Assembly (NCBI RefSeq): GCF_003864975.1
Contig: NZ_BHGL01000035.1
Location: 22,728 to 73,173 of the forward strand
Reading direction: 5' to 3'
DNA length: 50,446 nt
From: Sulfuriferula thiophila
Lineage (GTDB): Bacteria > Pseudomonadota > Gammaproteobacteria > Burkholderiales > Sulfuriferulaceae
Under the pieces are notes generated by a model, which saw only the letters and a list, made by a program, of their open reading frames with translations, made no database searches and had not been told where the DNA came from. Of the stretch, positions 7,404 through 16,596 are shown one piece after another. How positions within the stretch are numbered: the first letter of the stretch is position 1; each line of letters begins with the position of its first letter. The position numbers were made by a program, and so were the translations under genes.

Positions 7404-7784
7404 ATGTCATGTAATGTGGGGCAAATAGGAACAGGCGCTTTTGCAAGTAACGCCAAAGCGTTAATGCAATCCCGTATGGCGGATGCCCAGGCGTGTGTCC
7501 AGTCTGGCGGCAACGGGAAATTCTCGGCAGCTATCGCGCAAGCAACATCCACCGCGGCCAGCTTGCTGGCGACAGCATCCAGTCCGGAAGCTACCCAAAA
7601 CCGGCAACAGGCGCTGTCTTCGCTGCAAAGCATCTATCAGTCATACCAGTCCGGTGCTGACATCTCCCAGTCTGCCCAAAGCCTGTCGGGTAATAGCTAT
7701 GCATCAATTAACGATTACTTGCAGGCACTGTCACAGACCGCAAGCCAGGGCGTTGCGACTACCAGCATCAGCACTCAGGCCTGA
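7404..7784 (+). CDS. Small Ala/Ser/Gln-rich protein of unknown function
   Basis: AAGGAG five bases before the ATG at 7404 decides the start against an in-frame ATG at 7326. The 126-residue product has no signal peptide or membrane helix. It is rich in Ala, Ser and Gln and predicted helical, with a single Cys near the start (MSCNVG) and one at residue 31. It resembles no family I can name. A possible promoter lies upstream (TTGATT with TATATT, short 15-base spacer), and a hairpin follows. The composition suggests a secreted or surface filament-like or intrinsically flexible protein, but this is only inference. Confidence 0.6.
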   Translation: MSCNVGQIGTGAFASNAKALMQSRMADAQACVQSGGNGKFSAAIAQATSTAASLLATASSPEATQNRQQALSSLQSIYQSYQSGADISQSAQSLSGNSYASINDYLQALSQTASQGVATTSISTQA

Positions 7785-7806
7785 AAACTGTAACTTAATC
7801 GCAGTA

Positions 7807-7838
7807 AGCGCTGAATTTCTGCACTGAAGTTCAGCGCT
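7807..7838. terminator. Hairpin after the small Ala/Ser-rich protein gene
   Basis: AGCGCTGAA and TTCAGCGCT form a perfect 9-bp stem with a 14-base loop. No U-tract follows. Confidence 0.5.
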
Positions 7839-7922
7839 GTTGCATATCGCTGAATCTTCAAAGCCAGGCGCAACCGGCAGGTGATAGAATAAATCATTAG
7901 CCTACCGCACAGGATATTCAGC

Positions 7923-8960
7923 ATGGATTACCATCACCTCGGCACCAGCGATCTGAAAGTCTCAGCCATCTGTCTGGGAACCATGACCTACGGCCAGCAA
8001 AACACCGAAGCCGAAGCGCATAACCAGCTCGATCATGCCAGCGCACAAGGCATCAATTTTATCGACACCGCAGAAATGTATCCGGTGCCACCTCACGCCG
8101 AGACTTACACACGTACCGAGACCATCGTCGGCAACTGGCTCAAACACCAGTCGCGCGACAAAGTCATCCTCGCCACCAAAGTAGCAGGGCCGCGCCGCGG
8201 TATCGAGTGGATACGCGGTGGCCCCACATCGCTGGACCGCAGCAATATCCGCGCAGCCATAGAAGGCTCGCTCAAACGCCTGCAAACCGATTATATCGAC
8301 CTGTATCAATTACACTGGCCGGAACGCAATACGCCGATATTCGGCCAGTATCAATTCGACCCGTCTCTGGAAAAAGAGCGTGTTCCCATTCTTGAACAAC
8401 TGGAAGCGCTGGCTGAATTGGTACAGGAAGGTAAGATACGCCATATCGGCGTATCCAACGAGCAACCTTGGGGGGTGATGGAATTCGTTCGTCTCGCCAA
8501 GGAGTATGATCTGCCGCGCATAGCATCCATACAAAACAGTTACAGCCTGATTAATCGCGGCTATGAATTCGGCATGACTGAAATCGGTTATCGCGAACAG
8601 ATAAGCCTGCTACCGTATTCGCCGCTTGCTTTCGGCTATCTGTCTGCGAAATACCTCACCAACCCCACAGCACAGGGACGCGTGAATGACTTTCCCGGCT
8701 TTGCCCAGCGTTATGACAAACCGAATGTCCTGCCGGCGGTGATGGCTTATGCCGAGCTGGCACGCAAACACAACATAACACCGGCCCAACTGGCATTATC
8801 ATTCGTTTATCGGCGCTGGTTCGTCACCAGCACCATCATCGGTGCGACCAGCATGGCGCAACTGGAAGAAAATCTGTCGGCCTGGGAGAAACCGCTGAGC
8901 GACGACATCATGGCGGAAATCGAGTCTATCCATCTGCGCTATATGAACCCTGCGCCATAA
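7923..8960 (+). CDS. Aldo/keto reductase, Tas-like
   Basis: This 345-residue protein is an NADPH-dependent aldo/keto reductase with a TIM-barrel fold. The catalytic tetrad is visible: Asp and Tyr in FIDTAEMYPVP (near residue 50), Lys in VILATKVAG (near 83) and His in YQLHWPER (near 127). The N-terminus YHHLGTSDLKVSAICLGTM and the MYPVPP segment are characteristic of the Tas subgroup (E. coli Tas). C-terminal cofactor residues appear in TSTIIGATSMAQLEENL. The physiological substrate is unknown. An AGGA ribosome-binding site precedes the ATG. The gene is single and convergent with the HDOD gene. Confidence 0.92.
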   Translation: MDYHHLGTSDLKVSAICLGTMTYGQQNTEAEAHNQLDHASAQGINFIDTAEMYPVPPHAETYTRTETIVGNWLKHQSRDKVILATKVAGPRRGIEWIRGGPTSLDRSNIRAAIEGSLKRLQTDYIDLYQLHWPERNTPIFGQYQFDPSLEKERVPILEQLEALAELVQEGKIRHIGVSNEQPWGVMEFVRLAKEYDLPRIASIQNSYSLINRGYEFGMTEIGYREQISLLPYSPLAFGYLSAKYLTNPTAQGRVNDFPGFAQRYDKPNVLPAVMAYAELARKHNITPAQLALSFVYRRWFVTSTIIGATSMAQLEENLSAWEKPLSDDIMAEIESIHLRYMNPAP

Positions 8961-8975
8961 CCGCAGGATAGCGAG

Positions 8976-10400
8976 TTACTCGTTTAGCTGCTCAGCCCAG
9001 ATCAGGGCATCGGCGTGATACACATTGACCTGCGCCATATCCAGTCCGATCTGCGCAGACAGTGCCGTAATGCGCTCGTGATCAAACGCTTCGCAGGCAA
9101 TAGCCAATTGCAGATATGGCGCGTATTTGCCAGTCTGATGCAACAACGCTTCTTCTGCCAGCGCAGGCAGGCTGATCTGCTGCAGAACTCGCTGCATGGT
9201 CATATGCAACAGGATGTCCAGCAACGAAAAAATCCCGGTTACAAACAACTCGTCACGCTCATTGGCGGGCAGGCTATCGCTGGCACATAATTCCGCCAGA
9301 CGGGCGCGCACCAGCGCATTTTCCATCAGCGCCCAATCCAGCTCATCTCCGGCACCACTGGTAAACAGCAACAGCGTGAGCCAGCGGTACAAATTCTGCC
9401 TGCCCAGGATCAGCAATGCCTGATCAATGCTGTTGACCTTGGTGGTCAGACCGGAACCGGCACTATTAAGATAACGCAGTATTTTGAATGACAAGGCCGG
9501 GTCCTGCTTGAATAGCTGAACCAGCTCGGCGTTTTCAGCATCCTGGCGAATACGGTTTAACAGATCCAGTATCTTGATCCGCCCCGCATCCATCCGTGGT
9601 GTAGTCCAGGCTTCCCGACTGGTGACGAACTGTCCCTGAAAGTAAACAAATGGCAATCTCGCACAGACATGAAATTCATCCAGCGTTCTGATATTGGTTG
9701 CTACCAGCGGTTTGTCGAACACTTGTTTATTGATGTTAGCGATGCGTGTAGTTATCGTCGGCAAGTCGCTGCTACCTATATCGATAAAAATGAATTCCGC
9801 CAATTCCATGAACGCCTGCATGCCTGGCAGGTCGATACTGCCTTGCAACCCGATGCGAAAGCCGGCGTTTTTCAGCGCAGTAAGCCGGGCCAGCATCACC
9901 TCGCTATCATTCAGCAATTGCTCCAGAGAGTTAACCACAAGCACCGTGCCTTGCCGGGGTAACTGTTGCAGCAAGGGATGCTCCAGGGATGATGGCAGCA
10001 CCGGAATAAAAGCCAGACGGTGACCAAGCAAGCGCTGGATATCCATGTTCAGAATATTTCTGAGCAGCACTTCATCATACAAGCGCTGCACGATAGCCGA
10101 TGATGCACGCACACGTTCGTTAATGTTACGACTGAGGGTAAAAAAATACCCGGCAACTTTTTGCGTCTGATTTAACACAGCCTCACGGCACACCACGGAT
10201 GGCGGAATAGTGTTTGCGCTGATAAAGTCCCCGCCATTTTCTGCTGATGCCAGCGTGTTGGCCCCATTAGCACTGACTGGCGCTATCGCATTGAGTTGCG
10301 AAAATTCCGGACTTTCTGCGCCAGTGGCCGACACGTCAGGTTCAGTTGGGGCGGATGAGGCCGTTTTACCCTTCAATAACTTTATAATTCGATTGAACAT
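8976..10400 (-). CDS. Degenerate EAL-HDOD signalling protein
   Basis: This 474-residue protein has a Ser/Ala-rich variable N-terminus (1-70), then an EAL-like domain (about 70-265) lacking the catalytic glutamate and metal ligands: the usual ELLFR motif is replaced by YFFTLSR. A HDOD domain follows (about 270-470), with the RLPFVYFQGQFV junction and LSFKILRYLNSAGSG signature. YuxH-type EAL-HDOD proteins are non-enzymatic c-di-GMP or protein-interaction modules. The gene starts 19 bases behind the stop of the large PilZ-DUF1631-GGDEF-EAL gene on the same strand, so they are probably co-transcribed and act in the same signalling circuit. Confidence 0.88.
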   Translation of the reverse strand: MFNRIIKLLKGKTASSAPTEPDVSATGAESPEFSQLNAIAPVSANGANTLASAENGGDFISANTIPPSVVCREAVLNQTQKVAGYFFTLSRNINERVRASSAIVQRLYDEVLLRNILNMDIQRLLGHRLAFIPVLPSSLEHPLLQQLPRQGTVLVVNSLEQLLNDSEVMLARLTALKNAGFRIGLQGSIDLPGMQAFMELAEFIFIDIGSSDLPTITTRIANINKQVFDKPLVATNIRTLDEFHVCARLPFVYFQGQFVTSREAWTTPRMDAGRIKILDLLNRIRQDAENAELVQLFKQDPALSFKILRYLNSAGSGLTTKVNSIDQALLILGRQNLYRWLTLLLFTSGAGDELDWALMENALVRARLAELCASDSLPANERDELFVTGIFSLLDILLHMTMQRVLQQISLPALAEEALLHQTGKYAPYLQLAIACEAFDHERITALSAQIGLDMAQVNVYHADALIWAEQLNE

Positions 10401-10419
10401 CTGCTGATACCTGTATACG

Positions 10420-13400
10420 TTACAACGCCAGCGTACTGAGTGGTCTGGATATTTCTATGCCGTAGCCCTGCGCGTAATCCACGCCGATCTCTCCCAGCAC
10501 ATCCATAATGGCCTGATTTTCCACATACTCTGCGATCGTTTTCAGCCCCAGCGCATGGCCTACCTGATGCATGGACTTCACCATTGCAAAATCAGTGGGC
10601 GACTTCGCCAGATCACGAATAAACACACCGTCAATTTTCAAATAGTCCACATTGAGATTCTTCAAGTAGGCAAACGAGGAGTAACCACTGCCAAAATCGT
10701 CGAGTGAAAAGCGACAGCCAAAGGCACGTATGGTTTCAATAAAGCGCTGCGCCGTGTCCAGCCGGCTCATGACCGCCGTTTCGGTAATCTCGAAAATAAT
10801 CTTGTCTGCAGGGACTTTACCAGCCTGCAGCGCCTGCACGATATAGTCCAGTATTTTTTCGTTAGCCAGCGAATGACCGGAAAGATTGATGGAAATCCCG
10901 CTGATTGTAGCGAGTTTATCCCCCTGCGCACGCAACCAGCCGAAGCTGTGCTGCAACACCCATAAATCAATATCGGCCGAACGGTTCCATTTCTCGGCAG
11001 CCAGCACAAACTCCTGCGGATTAGTGGCGAGCTGTTTATCAATACCCAACAGGATTTCATAATGCGGCAGATGGCCGTTACTCGAATCGACAGGCTGAAT
11101 ACGCTGGCAACGCAAGAACAGCAGTTCGTCCTGCAATACCCGGTCTATCGCCCCGGCCCATTCAAACAGGGATTGTTCATGTTTGATTTGGGCGCTGTCT
11201 GCGGCATAAACCTGCACCGAGTTAGCACCTTTGGATTTTGCCGCAACACAGGCCGAACCGACACTTTTCAACAGTTTGGAAACAGTATCAATTTCCTCAT
11301 TAATCTGGGTAATACCCACATTCACTGCAACTGCAAACTGCTTGCCCTGACAACGGATGCGTTGTTGCCCCAGCGCGGTAACCACTGTTTGCATGCTGGC
11401 CAGTGCATCGGCCACCTCACCATCATGCAGCAAAATCGCAAAGGTGTTTTCACCCAGCCGCGAGAATACATCCGTTGGTTTGACCTCATTGGCAATGACG
11501 CCTATCAGTGACATCAGCGAAGCTTCCGCCTCTGCTGACTCACAATTGTGATAGAGCAGATTAAGCTGATCGAACATCATCATGCATAGAACCCCACGCC
11601 GCTTTTGCAAATCATCATTGGCAAAAACGCTCTCCAGCTGGGTAATCATGCCCTTGCGATTCAGCAAGCCGCTCACAGGGTCGTGCATGGCCTGCTGATA
11701 TACCCGCTCATAGGTATTGAGCATGATTTTATGCGCCGACCGTTCCATGAAAGGGGTATCGTATTCAGGCAAACGCATAACATGACCATCAGCCAAGTCC
11801 TGCATAAGTGCCGGCCGCGAGAATTCGCGTATGGTCGTCGCCGAACGACTGGTGAGTACAAACTGGCTGGCGGATTGGTTCAACCACACCAGCTGATAGG
11901 GCACCAGCACATCGTTCACCATCACCGACAACCAATTGCCCTGCCTTAACAAGTTGATACCCGAGACATCCCCATCGTCCAGAGTTAGGTGCTCATCTGC
12001 AATAAACGCCTGCTCCGCCGCTGCAAATTTTTCTCTTTGCGCACAGGCCATTTGTATCTGTTCAACTTTGTTTTGCCGGGTTTCTTCTATCGGCATCAAC
12101 AGATTGCCGAGGACCTTGTTCACCTCTTCAAATACGCCGGGCTTGCTTTCAAACTGATCAACAATCTGATTGGCAAGCGAGTTCAGCAAACGCTGCAGTT
12201 GCGGGTCGAATAGCTTACCCATATCGTCGGCAGCGACATAAAACCGTTCCAGCAGGTTCACTGTCTGTTGCGCGGGATGGTCACTGGATTTGAGAAAATT
12301 CGTATCCATTAACGCCAGTTTGAGCAAGGTCAGTTCTATTTTCTTCAGTAAACTGCGAATATCTGAATTCAGCGCATCATCCGACAACGGCGTACTCAAC
12401 ATTTCATCAAACAGATGAATGGATTGGAATAGCCGGTCCTGCATGGATGCATTTTCAAATTGCGGCAAGGCATCGATCAACTGACGCTTGATCGGCGTTT
12501 CGTCCACGTGATGACCTTGTGTGGCACGCTGCTGCTGGATGACGTTCAGCACATTCAGTATCTGGCTTAAATCATCAACCTGCGTGATCAGATCTATCGC
12601 TCCAGCCTGACTGCCGCCTGCCAGCCCTTCTGAATCAACAGAGGGCTTACCGTTAGCGGTGTCCAATAGCTGGTGCATGGCCGGAATAACGCTACTCGAC
12701 AGGCCAGCCGATTGCGGATGTACGGCAGGCAGATCGCGCAGCAGGTTACCGATGGCAAGATAATCCTGATCCGAGCCGGGGCTATTGTGCAGCTGATGCA
12801 ACTGCTCAAGCAGATAATTCAGACCATAGTCCTGAGAGGCTGGGTGGCCTGGCGCAGCCACCCCCGCGTTTTGTGGTAAATAATCCTGCGGGAAAGCACT
12901 AGCAGGTTGCTGCATGGCAGACCATGCGCTCTGCGCAGCCATGCTCAGGCTTTGCAAGTAATCATCCAGCGAGACCGCGGTGGAGTGACCAGAATCAGCC
13001 ATTTCATGCGCAGGCTCCTGCGTGACATTACCGAAGCCCGGCGTACGCTTGGTTACCGGCAATGCTGGCGCTGGCATAGCCTTGGGTGGATGCACAAATG
13101 CCAGCGTCTGGTTGAGACCCCCATAAAACGTAGCGATATATGCCACCACGGCTTCATACCAGGTTTTATAGAGCAACGTTTTAAGTTGACTTTTAAAGAC
13201 ATCACTCACCAGCATCTCGCGCAGGGTCTGAAAAATATAATGTGGACCAAACGGATTGGCGTTTGTACTCAACGCTGTCCCTGTCAAGGCCGCATAGGCC
13301 GTCTCAAATTTGCCGATTTCAAATGCGTAATCCAGATTCAGTTTGTAGACTAATTGCGATACAGCTACCCAGTCATCAAACTCATCCACATCCACCAATG

Positions 13401-14037
13401 ACAAGCCCTGGCTCTCTGTTACTTCAGCGGAGGCATCCTGCATGTCACGCGTCAGATACTCGTCACCCAGATAAGTCTGCTCTATCCTGTTGCGCTGTGC
13501 TGCTACGAGCGGATACGCATTATGTAACAGCCACCGATCTTCCAGACTGCTCGACTGATCCGCAGAAAAGGCCAGCTTCGCTCCCAGATTGTTATAAAAA
13601 TGGGCAATGACCTGCGCGATAAAAGACTTAAACTGGTTATGGCACTGTGCCAATGCGTCGGCAATTTGCACGGCACTATATTGAGATGACGCAATAGCAG
13701 GCGTTTGCTGTTTCGGCTGGCTCGTCAGCAGCACCAGATCCCGATAGGCATTTTCCGGAAAATTCTCTACCGCAACTCCGATGGACAAATCGGACACCCG
13801 CACGACCCGGCCGACAATTCGATAACGTTTGGAATCCGGTAAATTCGGTCGAAACTCAATGGTGACCAGCTGATTTTGCAGGGCCGCTACACTGGCCGAT
13901 TTTGCGAACGTAAACAACACGCCACTCGAAGAGAAATCACGGATCTCTCCTGCTATCGAGCCGGTATGCTGGCTCAATAAAGTGGCGGTCTGTATGACTG
14001 TTATGCGCCTAAAGCGACGTCTTTGGACTGTGTGCAT
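10420..14037 (-). CDS. PilZ-like / DUF1631 / GGDEF / EAL multidomain c-di-GMP protein
   Basis: The 1205-residue protein begins with a PilZ-like domain (about 1-105; RRRFRR start and IRDFSSSGVLF). A long DUF1631 region follows (about 125-720), then a GGDEF domain (about 780-945) and an EAL domain (about 960-1200). The GGDEF active site is degenerate (GENTF near residue 860), so cyclase activity is unlikely. The EAL domain reads EIL (near 992) but keeps the glutamate, the NLSGHS metal asparagine, ITETAV, the DDFGSGYSSFAYL loop and AEYVEN, so phosphodiesterase activity is plausible. DUF1631 proteins occur mainly in beta- and gammaproteobacteria and link to surface behaviour in some species. The degenerate EAL-HDOD gene follows closely. 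Confidence 0.88.
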   Translation of the reverse strand: MHTVQRRRFRRITVIQTATLLSQHTGSIAGEIRDFSSSGVLFTFAKSASVAALQNQLVTIEFRPNLPDSKRYRIVGRVVRVSDLSIGVAVENFPENAYRDLVLLTSQPKQQTPAIASSQYSAVQIADALAQCHNQFKSFIAQVIAHFYNNLGAKLAFSADQSSSLEDRWLLHNAYPLVAAQRNRIEQTYLGDEYLTRDMQDASAEVTESQGLSLVDVDEFDDWVAVSQLVYKLNLDYAFEIGKFETAYAALTGTALSTNANPFGPHYIFQTLREMLVSDVFKSQLKTLLYKTWYEAVVAYIATFYGGLNQTLAFVHPPKAMPAPALPVTKRTPGFGNVTQEPAHEMADSGHSTAVSLDDYLQSLSMAAQSAWSAMQQPASAFPQDYLPQNAGVAAPGHPASQDYGLNYLLEQLHQLHNSPGSDQDYLAIGNLLRDLPAVHPQSAGLSSSVIPAMHQLLDTANGKPSVDSEGLAGGSQAGAIDLITQVDDLSQILNVLNVIQQQRATQGHHVDETPIKRQLIDALPQFENASMQDRLFQSIHLFDEMLSTPLSDDALNSDIRSLLKKIELTLLKLALMDTNFLKSSDHPAQQTVNLLERFYVAADDMGKLFDPQLQRLLNSLANQIVDQFESKPGVFEEVNKVLGNLLMPIEETRQNKVEQIQMACAQREKFAAAEQAFIADEHLTLDDGDVSGINLLRQGNWLSVMVNDVLVPYQLVWLNQSASQFVLTSRSATTIREFSRPALMQDLADGHVMRLPEYDTPFMERSAHKIMLNTYERVYQQAMHDPVSGLLNRKGMITQLESVFANDDLQKRRGVLCMMMFDQLNLLYHNCESAEAEASLMSLIGVIANEVKPTDVFSRLGENTFAILLHDGEVADALASMQTVVTALGQQRIRCQGKQFAVAVNVGITQINEEIDTVSKLLKSVGSACVAAKSKGANSVQVYAADSAQIKHEQSLFEWAGAIDRVLQDELLFLRCQRIQPVDSSNGHLPHYEILLGIDKQLATNPQEFVLAAEKWNRSADIDLWVLQHSFGWLRAQGDKLATISGISINLSGHSLANEKILDYIVQALQAGKVPADKIIFEITETAVMSRLDTAQRFIETIRAFGCRFSLDDFGSGYSSFAYLKNLNVDYLKIDGVFIRDLAKSPTDFAMVKSMHQVGHALGLKTIAEYVENQAIMDVLGEIGVDYAQGYGIEISRPLSTLAL

Positions 14038-14117
14038 ATAGCATGTTTAGAATATACGATCAGATTGCCCCAGTTCGTACATTATTAAGCAAAAATGACG
14101 GTGCGTATACAATAAAA

Positions 14118-15050
14118 TCAGGTTGAACTATGTCCTGCGCCCCACATCAACGGGACGATAAAACCCCGCGTCATTTCTTGCCAGCCATGCGAATTCTGAC
14201 TCAGCCCGACTACCAGCAACGGCGCACCTTCCGCTGCAAAATGAGTAGACAGACTACCCATAAATTCCGCCTCCGTCAGCAAATTGACTGTATCAGCGGC
14301 AATGACCGGTGACAGCCAGGCCAGGCGATCCAGCACGCGCCAATGCAAATTGGCGGGCAGACTAAAATCATGGGCAGCCCAACGTGCCCACCAACCCGAC
14401 AGATGAATGGGCGACAGCCCATCCGTAAGAGGGTGCGGCACATTGCGCGGATAGAATAACCACCCCTTGAGCAATGCGCGCGCCCGTACCGGATGGCTTT
14501 GATTCTCCACTGGCAATATGTTGTCCAGAGCAGCGGCACCTGCCGGTGTTGTGGATAACTGTAATTGTTTGTCGCGTAGCCGAGCGGTTTTCAGGTCCAG
14601 TCGATCGCGGGTCATCGTACCGACATAACCGGCCAATCCCGCCGTCTGATCAATCTGCAAATAGAATTTAACCGCCGCTTCCCAATGATTGATTTGCCCC
14701 CCGGCATCACGCCAGAGCATGTCATATTCGCCGGTAACGATACGCTCGGCTTTGACTATCTGATTAGCGGCAAACCAGCTTGCATCGATCAAATGGGTAA
14801 TCCAGTAACCGAGCAGCACTTCGAAATAAGGCCCCAGACGTTGCGGATTACGCGCAGCAATCCACGCGTGCAAGGCATCCGGCTGGCTATCCAGTGCCTG
14901 CAGTTGTGGCATGGCCTGGTTCAGCAGCTGCTGGCATTCGTCATCGGAAATCACCCAGTCTGCATTTTCCAGCAAGCCCGGCGCCGCCATCACCCACACC
15001 AGATCGCGCACTTGCGCATTCTGGAATCGGGTTAGCATGCTGACAGTCAC
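14118..15050 (-). CDS. DUF1853 family protein
   Basis: This 310-residue soluble protein matches DUF1853 by its LVWVMAAPGLL start, the GPYFEVLLGYWITHL segment (about residues 75-90), the nuclease-like core GEYDMLWRD ... HWEAAVKFYLQ, and the WLFYPRNV block. The YFE ... D ... E.AVKF arrangement resembles a PD-(D/E)xK nuclease-like fold, an inference from residue pattern only. The family has no proven function. It lies 3 bases after the Rieske oxygenase stop on the same strand, so the two are almost surely co-transcribed. Confidence 0.8.
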   Translation of the reverse strand: MTVSMLTRFQNAQVRDLVWVMAAPGLLENADWVISDDECQQLLNQAMPQLQALDSQPDALHAWIAARNPQRLGPYFEVLLGYWITHLIDASWFAANQIVKAERIVTGEYDMLWRDAGGQINHWEAAVKFYLQIDQTAGLAGYVGTMTRDRLDLKTARLRDKQLQLSTTPAGAAALDNILPVENQSHPVRARALLKGWLFYPRNVPHPLTDGLSPIHLSGWWARWAAHDFSLPANLHWRVLDRLAWLSPVIAADTVNLLTEAEFMGSLSTHFAAEGAPLLVVGLSQNSHGWQEMTRGFIVPLMWGAGHSST

Positions 15051-15053
15051 AGA

Positions 15054-16166
15054 TCAGGGTTGCGGCAGATGCGGTGCAAGCTGACGGCGGATGAATTCGT
15101 GAAAATGCACCATGCCATCTTCCATCGGTGACTGATAAGGCCCCGCCTCTTCACGCCCTTGCTGATACAGTGCACGACGCCCGGCATGCATGCGCCGGCA
15201 GATTTCATCGTCCTCGACTGCCGTTTCGGCATAGGCAGCCTGCTCGGCTTCGACAAATTCGCGTTCGAACAGCGCAATATCCTCCGGATAATAGAACTCC
15301 ACCACGTTGCGGCACGATTCGACGCCGGTAGGAATAATGCTGCTGATCACCAGCACGTGCGGATACCACTCGACCATGATATTCGGGTAGTAAGTCAACC
15401 AGATAGCACCCTGCTCCGGCACTGCGCCATTGCGGTATTGCAGCACCTGCTCCTGCCATTTCTGGTACACGGCGCTACCGGATTTGCTCAACCCGCGTGC
15501 TACACCGACAGTCTGTACGCTATACCAGTCACCGTATTCCCATTTCAGATCATCACAGGTGACGAAATTACCCAGGCCGGGATGAAACGGCCCGACATGG
15601 TAATCCTCCAGATAGACTTCAATAAACGTCTTCCAGTTAAAATCGTACTCTTCGACCATGACCCGGTCGAGCATGTAACCGTCAAAATCCAGCGCCTGCG
15701 TTACGCCCAAGCGCGCCAGATCGGCTGCGACATCGCGGTTGCCGTTAAACAGCAGCCCGTTCCAGTTTTGCAATGGGGTTTTACCCAGATTCAGACAAGG
15801 ATTGCCGGGAAAATGCGGCGCTCCGAGCAGCTTGCCTTCCATATCGTAAGTCCAGCGATGCAGCGGACACACAATATTACGGGTATTGCCACGCCCGTCA
15901 TACATCAGCGCCTGGCGATGACGGCAAACATTGGACAGCATTTCCACGCCATGAGCATTACGCACCAGCATAGCCGCCTGATTAACGGTATCCAGCACAT
16001 GATAGTCACCGACATTCGGCGTCATCAACTGATGACCAATATAGCCCGGGCCGTTTGCAAACAGATGCTGCAATTCCAGCGCATAAATAGCGGGATCGAA
16101 ATACCAACTGATGGGTAACTGCGGAGTAGTGTGCGTCAATTGTGACGCAACAGCCAAATCAGACAT
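15054..16166 (-). CDS. Rieske-type aromatic ring-hydroxylating oxygenase, alpha subunit
   Basis: This 370-residue protein has an N-terminal Rieske [2Fe-2S] domain with CRH (about residue 81) and CPLH (about 99) ligands, followed by a START-like catalytic domain. The mononuclear iron site is EVYLEDYHVGPFH (about 183-195), which keeps the bridging Asp and both His residues. It should hydroxylate or demethylate a substrate using electrons from a reductase, but no ferredoxin or reductase gene is near. It is followed at 3 bases by DUF1853 and is divergent from xseB-ispA-dxs. The native substrate is unknown. It is shorter than naphthalene-dioxygenase alpha subunits (about 450) and more like choline- or stachydrine-type and other small-substrate oxygenases. 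Confidence 0.88.
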   Translation of the reverse strand: MSDLAVASQLTHTTPQLPISWYFDPAIYALELQHLFANGPGYIGHQLMTPNVGDYHVLDTVNQAAMLVRNAHGVEMLSNVCRHRQALMYDGRGNTRNIVCPLHRWTYDMEGKLLGAPHFPGNPCLNLGKTPLQNWNGLLFNGNRDVAADLARLGVTQALDFDGYMLDRVMVEEYDFNWKTFIEVYLEDYHVGPFHPGLGNFVTCDDLKWEYGDWYSVQTVGVARGLSKSGSAVYQKWQEQVLQYRNGAVPEQGAIWLTYYPNIMVEWYPHVLVISSIIPTGVESCRNVVEFYYPEDIALFEREFVEAEQAAYAETAVEDDEICRRMHAGRRALYQQGREEAGPYQSPMEDGMVHFHEFIRRQLAPHLPQP

Positions 16167-16350
16167 AATTCAAGTACACCCCAAGCGAAGTGACCAAAGC
16201 AAAAAATATATTAAGACGGCACAACAGCCGCTTAACCCCCTATAGAGAAGAATAAAGCCAATCGAAAACAAAGGGCGAGATTATCGCTAATAATAGCGTT
16301 AAGTGCAATTATTCGGTAAGATTTATCACTTTGTTAATCAAATTAATGCA

Positions 16351-16596
16351 ATGACGCGTCGCACCCCACCCCCACCGCTCAGTTTTGAAGCAGCCATGAC
16401 CGAGCTGGAGCGCATAGTTGCCGAGATGGAATCAGGTCAACTTTCCCTGGAACAGTCACTCAGCGCCTACCAGCGCGGTGCGGAATTATTAAAATTCTGC
16501 CAGACAGCATTAGCCGATGCCCAGCAACAGGTACAGATACTCGAAAACGGCACTTTATCCGCCTTCACCAACCCGAGCACGCAAGATGACAATTGA
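16351..16596 (+). CDS. xseB: Exodeoxyribonuclease VII small subunit
   Basis: The ATG at 16351 gives an 81-residue protein, the usual family length, whereas the in-frame ATG at 16303 would add 16 atypical residues. The family pattern is clear: SFEAAMTELERIVAEMESGQLSLEQSL, then YQRGAELLKFCQTALADAQQQV. XseB forms the coiled-coil partner of XseA, which degrades single-stranded DNA into oligonucleotides. It overlaps ispA by 11 bases, the common proteobacterial order xseB-ispA-dxs, so the three genes form one operon. Confidence 0.93.
   Translation: MTRRTPPPPLSFEAAMTELERIVAEMESGQLSLEQSLSAYQRGAELLKFCQTALADAQQQVQILENGTLSAFTNPSTQDDN

Noticed and set aside
15159-16118. Long open frame on the plus strand opposite the Rieske oxygenase gene
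   Set aside because: It is the mirror of a well-supported gene on the other strand. Its translation shows no domain and no ribosome-binding site.
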